A stretch of 33,721 nt of DNA from Echinostoma caproni (GCA_900618425.1 UZAN01043917.1:1-33721); one strand, 5' to 3'; numbered from the stretch's first letter, positions 20,980-32,154 are shown. Notes: generated by a model from the letters alone, not told the origin. Translations and numbers: made by a program.

Positions 20980-22200
20980 GAAATGGAATACCAGAGAAGT
21001 ATGTTTCGATCCTCAAATAGTTGTATCTACATACCCCAGGTCGGTTAGGTCCATCTTTCACCATCCTTTGCGGTCTCCGGTGGAGTGTGGCAAGGCTGCT
21101 CTGTATCTCCATTCCTATCACACATTGCCGTGGAGTGCTCTACAGAATGCTTTGTCCGGTCTAGCAAACGGTGGAGTTAATTCCCTTCCAGGAAACATAG
21201 ATTCCAACTTAAAACATGCCTTTACCTTGTTGGCGACAATACGCAAGCAATCAAAACAGAAAGAAGATAAATGTCGCGAGATGTTAACAGTTCGTTTAAT
21301 CTTCTCAGTCGCTGACTTAAAAAAGGCACATGGGATTGATCAGTTATGGTGAACGAAAGTGTACGAGCATAAAAGATTATTAAGTTTAGAAGTAGAAGGT
21401 CAACTTCACGTTAAGTGGATTGCTNGGATTGCTTGTATCAGGAACGTCTGTGCGTACAAGGTCGGGTGATATATTCGAATAAGCAGTGCTTTACTAATCG
21501 CCAAAACTTTAGCATTTCGATCACGTAATAGTGGTTTGAAAGACAAATTGTTTCAAGTCAGCGACAGGGAAGATTAGACAAAATGTTAACATCTCACGAC
21601 ATATGTCTTCTTTCTGTTTTGATTAAATGGATACAGGGAACTCAATGCTTCAAATTTTTAAAACTAATGCGCAAGTGATCCAACATGCATTAAATCGCTT
21701 GGCGATCAAGGTATCCAGGTATGGTTTATACTTTGCACCATCAAGGTACAAATTGTTCAAGAATGGCAGGAGCCAGTGTTTGTAATTAACCTCAGTGGTG
21801 ATCACATGGAAGGGCTGAGAGCTTTGAGTAACTTGGGAGCTTTATCGTAGTTACAGATGGTGTTGTGGTTGTTGATCACATCATAAACTGCAAAATCTAT
21901 AGAAGTTTTACCGGCTTTGGCTTCGGCTCGTGCAGCCCGCCTTCCAGATTTGGGCCCAAGGGATGAGGATTGTTTTTGGCTAAAGACGTTAGGAGATTTG
22001 GCCCAGAAAAGAACTCAGTGGCGCGGATACTGTACGATCTGTCTGTTGTAATCCCGTGCTGCGTAAACAGCTTGACGAAGTAGCTCACCAAATATGTCCA
22101 GAGGTGTACGATGAAACTAACATTTCGTTTTTATTCTTATTATGTAACTACCTGATTACCATGTTGCTCTGTTCTGCACCCTGATCCCCTATCTTCCGCT
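20980..22200 (+). mobile_element. RTE-like retrotransposon, copy 3, split by a TIR element
   Basis: The left part (20980-21248) reads GIPEKYVSILK near 20980, then motif B in another frame (GVWQGCSVSPFLSHIAVE, about 21078-21130), then NALSGLANGGVNSLPGN. The catalytic motif C position is no longer recognisable (DSNLKHAFTLL). The right part resumes at 21625 with AQVIQHALNRLAIKVSRYGL and FAPSRY, then QEWQEPVFVINLSGDH. It then jumps to the C-terminus ARAARLPDLGPRDED and WLKTLGDLAQKRTQWRGY (about 21918-22040). Together these follow the RTE order with the middle deleted after about 21850 and the 376-bp element inserted after the palm domain. A repeat of the AAGTCG type at 20957-20982 marks the 5' edge. 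The copy is non-functional. Confidence 0.7.
21249..21624. mobile_element. 376-bp element with 70-bp terminal inverted repeats (MITE-like), unclassified
   Basis: The left arm 21249-21318 and the reverse complement of the right arm 21555-21624 match at 62 of 70 positions without gaps. Both begin AATCAAAACAGAAAGAAGA and end GTCGCTGACTT. Similarity stops sharply at both outer ends. The 236-bp interior has no coding capacity. It contains an N at 21425, flanked on both sides by the same octamer GGATTGCT. No target-site duplication is evident (left flank ATACGCAAGC, right flank AAATGGATAC). Long TIRs and a short non-coding interior suggest a non-autonomous DNA transposon or foldback element. I do not recognise the family. 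Confidence 0.65.
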
Positions 22201-22253
22201 ATGACTATTTTCCCTTGGCATCATGCATGTTCATAGGCCGATGGTAATATATA

Positions 22254-23180
22254 TATGTATCCCGAAAAGTTCTAACCGCTTCTATCAAAACAGGTTTCGA
22301 GACGTAAGCCCTTGTTTATTCAGCGCATGTTTACCTCTAGAATTTTATAGTTTAATATATAGATAGTGACGGACCAAATTAACTAAAACAAAGTTGATTC
22401 ACGTGGTAAGTCACGTTCTAAGCGATCATCTTTAGTCGATGGTGATGTTGTTAAGACCATGTTAAAGCAAGACCATCTTCTGGCAACATCGGAGATCGCA
22501 GAAAGGTTTTATCCAGTTGAGCAAACCATTTCGGACCATATTCGGAAGATGGGGTTGGTTTGAAAATATTCAAATGGGTGCCACATGAATTAGGTCAGAA
22601 TAATTTGGATGATCAAGTCGTCATAAACACATCTCTGCTTGTTCGGAACAAAATCGAGCCCTTCTCGAACATTCGAGGAAAAATACATTATCATTCTTTG
22701 AAACCGAACGAAAAGCTCAATTCGGAGAAGTGCCGTCAGCAACTGGATAATTTAACTGCAGCAGGCCAATGAAAGAGGCCGGCGATGTTCAAGAAGAAGA
22801 ACATAATAATGCATCATACTTCGAGGCTCCATACTGATTTGGGGACTCGTTAAAAAATTGCAGAACTAGGCTGGCAAATGTTGTCGCATTCACCATATTC
22901 CCCTTACTTAACCTCCTCCGACTATCACTTGTTTTTGTTCTAATAAATATTTTTGAAGGACAAAAAGTGCAAAACTGAAGATATCAAGCAAGCACTGGTT
23001 CAATGTTTCACATCAAAAGATAAACTTTTTTTCAAGAATGGGATATACAAATTGCTCTCACTGTGGTAAGAAATCATTAATAAAATTGACAATTGTGGTA
23101 GTGAATAAAGTTTATTGTCGTTAAGAACAATTTGCATTTTCTTTTATTCCCAAAACGGGAGAGAACTTTCCGGTAGACGT
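22254..23180 (+). mobile_element. mariner-type DNA transposon, internally deleted
   Basis: The element is bounded by degenerate inverted ends: GTATCCCGAAAAGTTCTAAC near 22257 and, on the minus strand, GTCTACCGGAAAGTTCTCTC near 23178. TA-rich sequence lies outside both ends, as expected for TA-targeting mariners. The length of about 925 bp falls short of the usual 1.2-1.3 kb, in line with a deletion inside the transposase. The element ends about 35 bp before the 5' region of RTE copy 4. Confidence 0.75.
22440..23108 (+). pseudogene. mariner transposase relic
   Basis: A transposase would bind the inverted ends and move the element by cut and paste. The N-terminal helix-turn-helix survives (MLKQDHLLATSEIAERFYPV, then SDHIRKMGLV, about 22456-22560), followed by a stop and frameshift. 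WVPHELGQNNLDDQVVINTS and LLVRNKIEPFS give the linker region (about 22569-22670). A jump to GKIHYHSLKPNEKLNSEK shows that the segment normally holding the first catalytic Asp (TGDEKW-type motif) is deleted. The second motif is decayed (MHHTSRLH in place of an HDNARPH-type motif). The third is kept in part (SPYLTSSDYHLF). The C-terminal DIKQALVQCFTSKDK region follows. It is non-functional. Confidence 0.8.
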
Positions 23181-23699
23181 AATATATATAGGGATCACAA
23201 TGAAGTCTTCGCACTTCAATGGATAGCTACCGCCCGCTCAAGCTGGGCAGCCCCCAGCCAAAAATGTGCTGTCCCGTCCAAGTTCCGCTTGTCTCACTGG
23301 GTGCATTAGGCTAAGGGCCGAGAATCAACGCACCATCGAACAACTCATTGAACCGAAACCCGAAGGCCTTGCGTGACAGGTCTCTGGAGGCTCCTACATT
23401 GGTGCTTCGGTCACACTCCCGCGTTGGATCTACGCCCCACTGTCTTGTGGGTCAGACTTTTGGGTTGAAGGCTCCGGTTAGGGTTCCCAAAGAAAACAAC
23501 CCTTAGTCGGTGTGGGCTGCCGCGAAGTATGTCGCACCGTAAAGTCTTAGGCATTAATTTGCAAACAACCTCTTTCCCATCGCTCTAGTTCTTTCTCTTA
23601 ATCTCGTCTAATCCCAAACGCCTCCTGTTTACGCCACCCATCGGATATCACTCAGTGTTTCCCCAATAAGGGCGAACAATCAGAAGTTATGGGGTGTTT

Positions 23700-24480
23700 T
23701 GAAGCCATAATTCCCTTTTCACTGAAACGCGTTCAATGTTTGCATACTGTCAGATCGGTCACCTTGGCTAGAACCCTTGAAACTTTCAATTTATGTGTAT
23801 GCTGTGTCTCCGAAACACGCATACAGGGCCCTACCACTATTATTTACCTGCGTTCTCCTGATCAAATCTCAACTTCACGCTTCACCCTTCGTGTACCGGG
23901 TGATTCGGCATCCAAATCTCGCGGTGTACCTGGTGTTGGGATTGCGCTAAATGCCAAGGCTGAACGCTCACTCCTTGACTGGATTCCAGTCAGTAGCCGA
24001 CTGTGCGCTGTACGTCTCAACGGTTCAGCACGGGTCAACAGCTACAGAACGAAGCATCAATGCTTACTCGTTGTATCGGTGAATGCACTGACTGATTGCA
24101 GTACCTGAAATTAAGGATGAATTTTACAAGGACCTTTCTCAATTACTCCAAAGTTTTCGATAAACGGGCATTGTAGAGTCGCCGGAGACTTCAATGCTCC
24201 AGTGGGATCCCGGAACGAATAAGAAAGGCTTCTTGGCGGACCACATGCAAACCCCAGCCAACTGGACGGACAACGGAGTCCGCTTCTTCAACTCTGATCG
24301 GCTCACAGATTGTTCCTGTCAGGCACGAACTTCTGGCACAGGAAACGACACTGCCTTACATGGATACCGCCAACCTCTTCACCGCGCTGGACCCAAATCT
24401 ACTACATCGCCATCAGTTACCGTTGGAGAGAGTCGATTCAAGACTGCCGTTCTTACTGGTCAACACCTCTAGATATGGAC
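23700..24480 (+). pseudogene. AP-type endonuclease domain of RTE copy 4
   Basis: The apurinic-like endonuclease that would nick the target is recognisable in pieces. TLARTLETFNLCVCCVSETR (about 23760-23822) carries the SETRI motif with its catalytic Glu. GVPGVGIALNAKAERSLLDW and IPVSSRLCAVRLNG follow in the same frame to a stop near 24108. VAGDFNAPVGS (about 24182-24213) gives the GD-N motif. WTQIYYIAISYRWRESIQD and PLDMDHAL (about 24389-24490) give the C-terminal motifs; the Asp normally before the Ile-Ala-Ile stretch reads Tyr, while the final DH is kept. At least two frameshifts separate these parts. Confidence 0.8.
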
Positions 24481-24855
24481 CACGCTTGATATGAACCAAA
24501 CTCTACTTACACCTGGAAAAAACCACGAAAAGCCCAAGACAACGGATACCCACGATACAGCGTCAGCAACCGTTGCAAAATGGCTTTCGAAGCGGAACTC
24601 TCCGATCGACTGTCAGTTCAATCACCAGCCGGAAGGGCCCAATGAACGCTGAAAGCAAATCGAAGAAGTTATGCAAATATCGATAAAAGCAATGTTGGAC
24701 CCTACCGCAAGCTCAAAACACAAACGATGGATCTCGTCGATCTTGACTAACCTGCTGGACGCTCGTAAAGCCCTCCCTCCTGATGCCATACATGACACAG
24801 TACGCAAGGTCTTCAAACCCATCTCGAGAGTTGATGGATAGGAAAGTGTACAAAG

Positions 24856-26440
24856 ATGGAGAAAGTAGCGGCCATTGGTAAAAGTCGCAAGTTTTTCCGT
24901 CTGATTAGGAATACGGGCCTTAGAAAAACAGGTATAAGTGAAGTAATTATGAAATCCGATGGCACACTGATTCACCATCGACAACAACGTCTTAGTCGAC
25001 GGACTGAACAGTTCGAGGCTCAGTTCAACTGGCTCCCATCGACATCTGAACTATCTACCTCCTCCGATTGGGCAAATACTCCCAGTTGACATCAGTCCTC
25101 CCTTTGAGTTGGAGGTTTCCCGGGAAATAAATTGTCTCAAAAGGCATAAGGCCTGCGACCTAGATCGGCTGTCCACATCGGTTTTAAGGGTGGAGGTTTA
25201 GCCTTGTTTTCGGAGTTGGCAAAACTCTTGGGCTCACTGTGGGAGAGGGAACAAGTTCCAACTGAATGGTGTGAATCGGTCATCATACCGATTTATAAGA
25301 AAGGTGACAGATCCTCTTGTGAAATCCACAGAGGAATTAGTTTAGTAAATATTGTATCTAAACTTATCGCTGGTGTTATACTCCGTCAAATATCTGCAGC
25401 ACGTGAACGGTGTACGCATGAGAACTAGGCTGGTTATAGACCTTGTCGAGAGTGTATCGACCACATTTTCACTCTTCACCAGACTCTTCTTTTCATAGAC
25501 CCACTATCTATGTTTTCATCGATTTGAAAGTGGCTTTTGACTCAGTCGACCGCTCTGAACTCTGGCGTTGTCTTTCCCTAAAGGCTGTGCACGAGAAGTT
25601 TATTTCAATATTAAGACCTCTTTATACTAATGGCCGAAGTCGAGTCGGAATTTACAGTACATTTTCGCCTGATTTCATCACGGAAAGTGGTGTTCGAAAG
25701 GGTTGTCCTCTCTCCTTTTCTATTTAACTGTGTGATAGGTTTGATTCTTGAAGCAGCCATATCCGGGTGCGAGAATAACGGCATTGATCTACCACCAGGT
25801 GGCTGACTGTCTGATTTGGAGTATTCACACGATTTTGTGCTGCTCATTGAAGATCCAGGTAAGTTCCAAGCTTTTCTTGACAGCTTGAATGCCAATGCAG
25901 CGATGTTTGGTATGTGTTTTGCACTTTCAAAGAAGAAAAAGAAGAATGGGTTGGCCCAGCACCCACCCTCACTCTAACTGGGAAAGTAATAGAACAAGTG
26001 GATAAGTATTGTCATCTGAGCAGCTACATCTCACCCAATGGATGCATCACGGATAAAGTGTCAGCTCGCATACAGAAGGCTCGATTGGCATTGACATGGC
26101 ATTGGCACATATGTGGGGCCGTCGCGACATCCGGCTGACTGTTAAGGGTAGAGTGTTCGGCCAGTTCTACTATACGAAATAGAAACGTGGCCATTGAGAA
26201 AACAGGATAGAGATAGACTGTTGGTATTTGAATATCGCTGTCTACGCAACATTGCACGAATCTGGTGGGGCAGCCGGACGAGTAATGCTGAGTTTAGGCG
26301 CAGAGTTTTAGGTAGATGCTGTCACCCAATGGAGCACGTGGTCGACCTCCATAGATTAGGTTGGTTGGGACATGTTACGCATGTCACCAAATAGGTTGAC
26401 ACGGTGGCACAGGGGGTAGTTGGCAATTGCACTGAAAAAG
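24856..26440 (+). pseudogene. Reverse transcriptase and C-terminus of RTE copy 4
   Basis: LFSELAKLLGSLWEREQVPT and WCESVIIPIYKKGDRSSC give the RT N-terminal region (about 25200-25325). HRGISLVNIVSKLIAGVILR follows, then a stop at about 25426. In the next frame come TIYVFIDLKVAFDSVDRSEL (motif A, about 25500-25560) and ITESGVRKGCPLS (motif B, about 25677-25715), then a frameshift into PFLFNCVIGLILEAAISG. Motif C reads LEYSHDFVLL (about 25818-25847), so the first Asp of the catalytic YADD pair is His. FGMCFALSK and DKYCHLSSYISPNGCITDKV follow, then ISARIQKAR-type and WLGH regions. The enzyme could not work even without the frameshifts. Confidence 0.85.
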
Positions 26441-26460
26441 TTGTAGCTAACTACTCAAGT

Positions 26461-27310
26461 TCACCCATTAAGTATGATCTGAAATGTAAGCCCCCGCTCA
26501 CTAAACTGAACGAGTACAACATCCATTCGGGAGTATACTATAACAGCTGAAAATCAAACCAACGACAGGTTGAACATCATTGCATCATGTTTCCATTGTT
26601 CTCCGATACGGATCGGGCGAGCAACAAGAATTGATCGGGTTCACTCATGGATTGATTGGACAAGTCAGTTACGTCGAGGGACTTTGACGCTTACCTAGCT
26701 AACCCAAACAAGTACCGATACCGGATCGACTAGTGCGAGTCTTGGAATGCTCAGTAAATTGCAAATATGCGTAGCAGAGTTATCATCACCACATACCAGG
26801 ACAAAAGGTAACTACATGAGCATGATAAACATTGAAAACCGGGGATCTGATAGTTTCGTGTCAGTTTGAGGGACACAAGTTGCTCAAATTACGGAAAATT
26901 ACCAATTAGATTGGAGAGAAAGTCAGAGGGGAATCCGACTAGGATGGATAAGCGTGACAAGACGATTTGAAACGATGAAACAGTTGCACTGTAATTGATA
27001 AATGGTACTATCTCTTTGGTATTAAACTTTGGCCAAAATTGGTAAAGCATTTTGGATAACAAAGAAGATTAGGTATTATTTATACTCCTTCAGATAACAT
27101 TTCTTAGGTCCTGAAAAAAGCGTTAAAGCAATCTATCTATATTTATCTGCCATCATCGGAAAAGCAGTTAGTAATTTGCCATCTATGAATCTCAAAATCA
27201 TATAATAACATTTATTTCATTAGTTCCAAAAGCAGGCATTTACGTTGTCAAGTAAAGTAAATTTGAGCTTGCCAACCTATTAGTCAGTCATACCTTCAGC
27301 AAACCCGGGA
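26461..27310. other. No gene recognised
   Basis: There is no open frame of note and no element signature. The start of this stretch may still include the decayed 3' UTR of RTE copy 4. Confidence 0.4.
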
Positions 27311-27311
27311 G

Positions 27312-27372
27312 TGCAAATAGTTAGAACCCACGATTAACTACCCCTTGTGCCCGGGTTCGAGTCCACGTAGAT
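27312..27372 (+). repeat. tRNA-like segment with strong B box (SINE fragment candidate)
   Basis: GGTTCGAGTCC at 27354-27364 is a perfect B box, preceded by CCCCTTGTGCCC. An A-box-like TAGTTAGAACCC lies about 35 bp upstream near 27319. No acceptor-stem pairing closes a tRNA fold, so a functional tRNA is unlikely and a tRNA-derived SINE remnant is more plausible. It differs from the hammerhead SINE head at 18851. Confidence 0.35.
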
Positions 27373-30300
27373 TCGGTAGATATGTACTAAGGATGATTTA
27401 CAACAAAGGTATAAAAGCTGTAAATGATTCACAGGCGTTTTCGTGCCGAGTAACAGGTTGCACATGTTTGACCAACACTGCGTTATAAAATTTAGTTTGA
27501 TATCCCTGTTGGTTATTTGAATTCCGGTTAATTTATACACTCTCCTGTACGGACGAATGTGAACAAAAGCAGGGAGAACTTCATTTGTGGTCTGGTGTTT
27601 GGTTCAGTCCAATATACATTTACCCAACAAAACAAGAGATTCGAAAACAAAAGGGTCGCCGAAAAATCACGTGAAATTTCGCCATAAAATCAGGTGCCTT
27701 ACGGTCAACAAAAATTGCATCCATTTGTTCCGTCCTGTCTACTCTTGAGTACATTTTTCCGTGAAAATGGAAAATAAAAAGAGAAAGCTAAACGTGAACT
27801 ATTTGTTTACTGACACGTGTCTAAAACCGGACCGTTGATACTTAGTTCTAGGTATCACAGTCATCAGGGTAATCACTGGATTGCGGTAACTGTACCACCA
27901 TTTTGTTCAGTTGGTCCGTCTAAGTGCAAGAGTCAGGGAGGTGGTGGTGGAGGGAGGTGGGTGGGGTGGAACAAACAAACCAGTGAGTTTTAGGAGGACA
28001 CTTGAACCACAAAATGTTCTTGTGCGTATGTGAGTGAGTGCATGAAAACTCGCTAAAATTCCTTTTGATTTGGCTATGAATTTGGCTTAGTTCACCTAGT
28101 GGTCACAGGTTTTGAATACGTGTGGCTAAAACCGAAGAATAATGTAGAATTTTACCCCGTATAGAGTTACCAAGTGGTATCGATAATCCACCGTTTTGGT
28201 TTGAATAAGTTGTCTTTAAAATTATCAATTGTTCCACGATCCGAATTCCGTATACTCCTTAGAACACCGTTACGCTTACCTGAGCATATATTCTAAACCG
28301 CTTCGTTTTTTCATGTAAGAACCCTTTGCTAGCTTTCCTTCTAGAAGTGGATCCTACAAATGTCACTTAAAAGCATACTGACCCCATCAATTTTCATCAA
28401 CTGAAAGGATTTTAGGTATTTCAGGGAAAAATTAAAAATAACTTTATTGCTAGCTTTCTTCCAGCCCCGATTTCTTTGATAAATTCTCAGCATATCTTCA
28501 AAATCTCTGGGTTCAGTATTGGATGAGTGTCAGCTCCAGCAGTACACGGACTGCGGAACGTTGCCCTATACTCTCTTTTTATGTACATTTCACGTGCACG
28601 CATATTCCGACTGGAAAGGCTGCAAAACGTTTATCCTCCCAGAACTGTCAAACTTTCGTTTTGACCTGTTCATCAATTAATTGGTGGTATTTGTCGACAA
28701 CGACAATTGGTAATGGTTAATTCTCCTAGTTGGTTTTTACCCAATGCCCACTATGGGGTGAATAGATTACTTTATACCTGTGGTTGATGAGTAATGGTCG
28801 GGAAATGAACATCAATAAAATCAAACCTTTTAATGGCGGCGAATAAAATCTTAAAAACAAACTTATGTCACAATGAGATTTTATTTTTTACAATGAAAAT
28901 GTAAAGGTAAAACAAGCACAGTGAATGAATTTCTTGGCACCTTGGAGGTTGAATCTGGTCAATGTTGAGTGCGCTTATTAGTCATCGAAGTGAATACACC
29001 GTGGATTATTGCCTTGTTTGAACCTCATCCACAACACATTAGGCAACAATGCAGACAGAACTAACCAAAAGGTAAGACAAGGAACAATAAATGAATAGNC
29101 GTATGTAAAAATATTTTACTAATTGCTGCTTTGCGGAACGCACTATTTCTTTGCTTACTGGAGGTGACACAAGCTTTTCCGTTACAAGTAAATTAGGCCG
29201 TGCTTGATTTGTTATTGCAGTTTCATGTTGCACATATGTACCCGGTTGTAGAGCAATAGCACCAAGACCAGAAGGAAAGTGACGCTATACGGTTCTCCGT
29301 TAGAGAACGAAACTACCGCGCGTTTTCTTGGTTCAATTTTCTACAACGGGGCTTCGAATAAGGATGGAATATGAGGTAGCTGCTTTACCTTTGTTCATTC
29401 TGATAACGGAAGAGCGGTTGACTAATTGAACAGTTCCAGTAGAACTAAATAGGGCACGGTGCCGTGGATATTTCTTTAGGATATACCGCGACGGTGGTAC
29501 GGCTATCTTGTGCGGTCCTCACAAAAGTCATTCCTGGTTTGTTTATAATGTTTGCTAATCCTGGAGTTTAAAAAGATGTTCGTTGTGATATTTCGGGTAA
29601 ACATACTCTAATAAATAGTACCAAATCATCTTACAATGCGTGTCTATTTCTTAGCTCAAGGGCAAAATCTCCAAAGTATGGCAGCCTATTGTACATGCAC
29701 TTTGTCCTTTTGTCTATTGACATCTAAAACTTGAAACCATATTCATCTGGACTTCTTGGCCCGTACTTGAATTAGGCCGCTTTGATTTTAATTGGTATCA
29801 ACTGCTCATCGAGCACAGTTGCGAAATAAGATATGAGCACATCTTTGAATTTGTAATAAACACCTGGTACAGGTGTTTCATTTTTCTCTACGAATGTCAT
29901 ACTTTCTCTGATTTTACCGGTCATGTTTTTCATCAACCCCTATATGTTTCTACTTAATGAAGGCCAGTAGGGAGCTTTACAACCAGACCTAGTGAACTCC
30001 AAATCGATTCCTCTGTAGTAAGTGTGTCAAGTGACTATGCCCACCGATAACGACTCAATTACCATGAAGAATATGGTTGATTCATGGAGCCGGTGCAATT
30101 GCAAGACTGAATCTGGACTTTGAGAAAATACATTGAGAATTTCTCAAATAACCAAAAATTTGAAAAATTGGTTGATTGGAGCTGACCATCCTTATGAATT
30201 CACCTTCACGTAATTCATCAGTTCATCCAGTCAACTATACACTAGGAACCACTACACTAGAGCTTCGCTCTAATTTGAGTTCATCAGTACATATCGACAT

Positions 30301-31829
30301 TTCCTTCCGGAATTTGAACTACGAACCTGTCGCATTTGAAAAATTCTGGAAAAGAACACAGTCTAACAGGCATGTGGTATTCTTGACGTGTAGTCGACCA
30401 TGGTTCCCCGAAAAATCAATTACAAGATATTCTATCATGTGACTGAAAAAAATGAAGCGATAATATAATAATGAAATCAGGTTTCCACTGAGATGTATCA
30501 TAAAAAAGGGGCAACAGTAGTTATACTACTCGCAAGTAGGTAAAATCGAGTGTGAAGAATAATACAAGTGGGGTACAGGCCAACAAATGACCATCCACTT
30601 AACAACTGATGAAGTAACGTCGGTCCATTAACATGGACCCACTCGAACATTCAAAACCCCTCGCCCTACACGCACTCAGACGGCATGCAAAACATCTATC
30701 GGCATTAAATTATCATGTCCGAAAATTTTCATTCCTCGGCACTTTGTCTCCTTTCACCACGTTTGATTTACTACAAATGTGCTATATTTAAATAGCCGAT
30801 GGTGCACCAGGAACAGGCGGGTTTACTGAATTGCGTTATCATGAATAATAATTCACTAATACATCCGCATAAACATAATCGGGTCAAGTTTATAATGCGC
30901 AATAATAACAGACCCAAACATGGTCTTACCTTTAGAAACTAGATGAGGTGGTGAGCGTTCGATGGAACTTAGCACTTATGGCTTTGCCGTTCAGAGCTTT
31001 CAGTCGTACAGCTGACTGAATGACACTGCATAAGCTAGTTTCAGTTTCTGATTGGATATGGCACACATCTCGTCCATAATAAAAGGGATTTCTCGCATAC
31101 ACGTCGATGAGATTACCAGAAAACTACTTAACCTGGAAGAAACCGAGTGGCTGGATGTTCAGTAACGCATTTTTGTTTCATTCAATGAAAACAATGTATA
31201 AGTGAAAAACAGATTCGAGGAGTTTCGTGTAGAAATGAATTTAGTGAACTGAGAGCAACGGATTTCGAAACATGAATACATAATTGACCGGAGGATCAAG
31301 ACTATCCAACCTTATGGATTGAAAACAGTTGAACTAATATGAAAGCATTTGGCCGTTGCCAGTTAGTTTTACAGAACATGCCGGTGTGCAAATTCCGTTC
31401 CAGTAACTTATGCTGCTTGATGTTCACGTTTTTGAGGCTCACAAATTCACTAACTGTCCTTAATCCGGTTTCCCGTAATTTTGGTTTGAGCGATTTTCCC
31501 CCGACAATGAAAAGAGTTTTTCCTTCCTTTTGACTTAGCACTCTATGTTGTCCACCAATCTTTCCTAACATATTTAGAACATCCGTCTAGAACAGCGCTA
31601 GCTATATGCACACAAGACTCCGTCTTCTAAGATGTTCATGTTTTGTCCCAATACCTTTCACAAGGAATATTTTGCTGCTCTTGGAAAACTGTTTGCATCT
31701 TTTTCATCCGTAATTTAACCCACTACCACGTCATCTGGCGTACAATAACCACTTTTAAGTTTATGGAACTAGTGATTTCGAAACATTGCTGTCATCAGGA
31801 ATTCCGTGAGATTCTCAATGAACTCCAAT
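27373..31829. other. No gene recognised; long unassigned stretch
   Basis: No open frame above about 90 codons and no known element is seen in these 4.4 kb. They contain a G-quadruplex candidate (27936-27966), a short perfect hairpin GGTCCA...TGGACC near 30634-30651, and a single N at 29099. This is probably intronic or intergenic sequence, or repeats too old to recognise by eye. Confidence 0.4.
27936..27966 (+). other. G-quadruplex-forming candidate
   Basis: Four G tracts lie on the plus strand: GGG at 27936-27938, 27952-27954 and 27959-27961, and GGGG at 27963-27966. The loops are 13, 4 and 1 nt, and the long loop itself contains several GG pairs. Folding is plausible, but a regulatory role cannot be shown from the sequence. 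Confidence 0.5.
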
Positions 31830-32141
31830 GTGGCGTCTACTGCTAGAGTCTACTACAATCTGTGGGCAAACATATCACACGTTTGTTTATTCACCACTGA
31901 CCACTATGGCGGGTTGCATGTGCTATGTTTCAATGAATCCAAGTTGTTCGACCGAGTTCGACATGATGGATTCCTGGTAAAACGTTTAAAGTTTGGATTG
32001 TCTAAGTGTTTCATTACTTGCATACGAAGCTTCATATGTGAGCGCTCGATCTCCGGTCTTGTTAATGAAGTCACATTCGGAACAATCCGGAATCCTGTAA
32101 GGAACACTGATATTTCACATCCTCTTTTGTTTCTCTATCAA

Positions 32142-32154
32142 CAGTACTTTATCT
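32142..32154 (+). repeat. Target-site duplication, left copy
   Basis: CAGTACTTTATCT matches CAGTGACTTTATCT at 32906-32919 apart from one missing G. It marks the left edge of the nested insertion. Confidence 0.7.

Larger units (their letters stand above)
23215..26460 (+). mobile_element. RTE-like retrotransposon, copy 4 (longest; endonuclease plus RT)
   Basis: This is the most complete LINE copy here. It has a GC-richer 5' region (about 23215-23690) without an intact ORF, then endonuclease remnants (23700-24480), a connecting region (24500-24900, with KAMLDPTASSKHKRW and SRKFFRLIRNTGLRK), the reverse transcriptase (24950-25900) and the C-terminal RTE region (26194-26440, with LRNIARIWW and LHRLGWLGH, then LRMSPNRLTRW in a shifted frame). 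Downstream similarity fades after about 26440, and no 3' tail was identified. Stops and frameshifts occur throughout. It starts just after the mariner 3' end. Confidence 0.8.

Noticed and set aside
26397..26480. tRNA/SINE-like head (GGTGGCACAGGGGGTAGTTGG) just after RTE copy 4's WLGH region
   Set aside because: In another frame this stretch reads LRMSPNRLTRWHRG, the expected continuation of the RTE C-terminus after a frameshift, so the A-box resemblance is coincidental.
30290..30340. Minus-strand B-box-like GGTTCGTAGTTCAAATTCC
   Set aside because: The T-loop spacing is wrong, the arms do not pair, and no A box lies at a suitable distance.
30607..30655. CTGATGAAG followed by a GGTCCA/TGGACC hairpin, resembling a hammerhead start
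   Set aside because: There is no GAAA after the hairpin and no correctly placed stem II, so the ribozyme core is incomplete.
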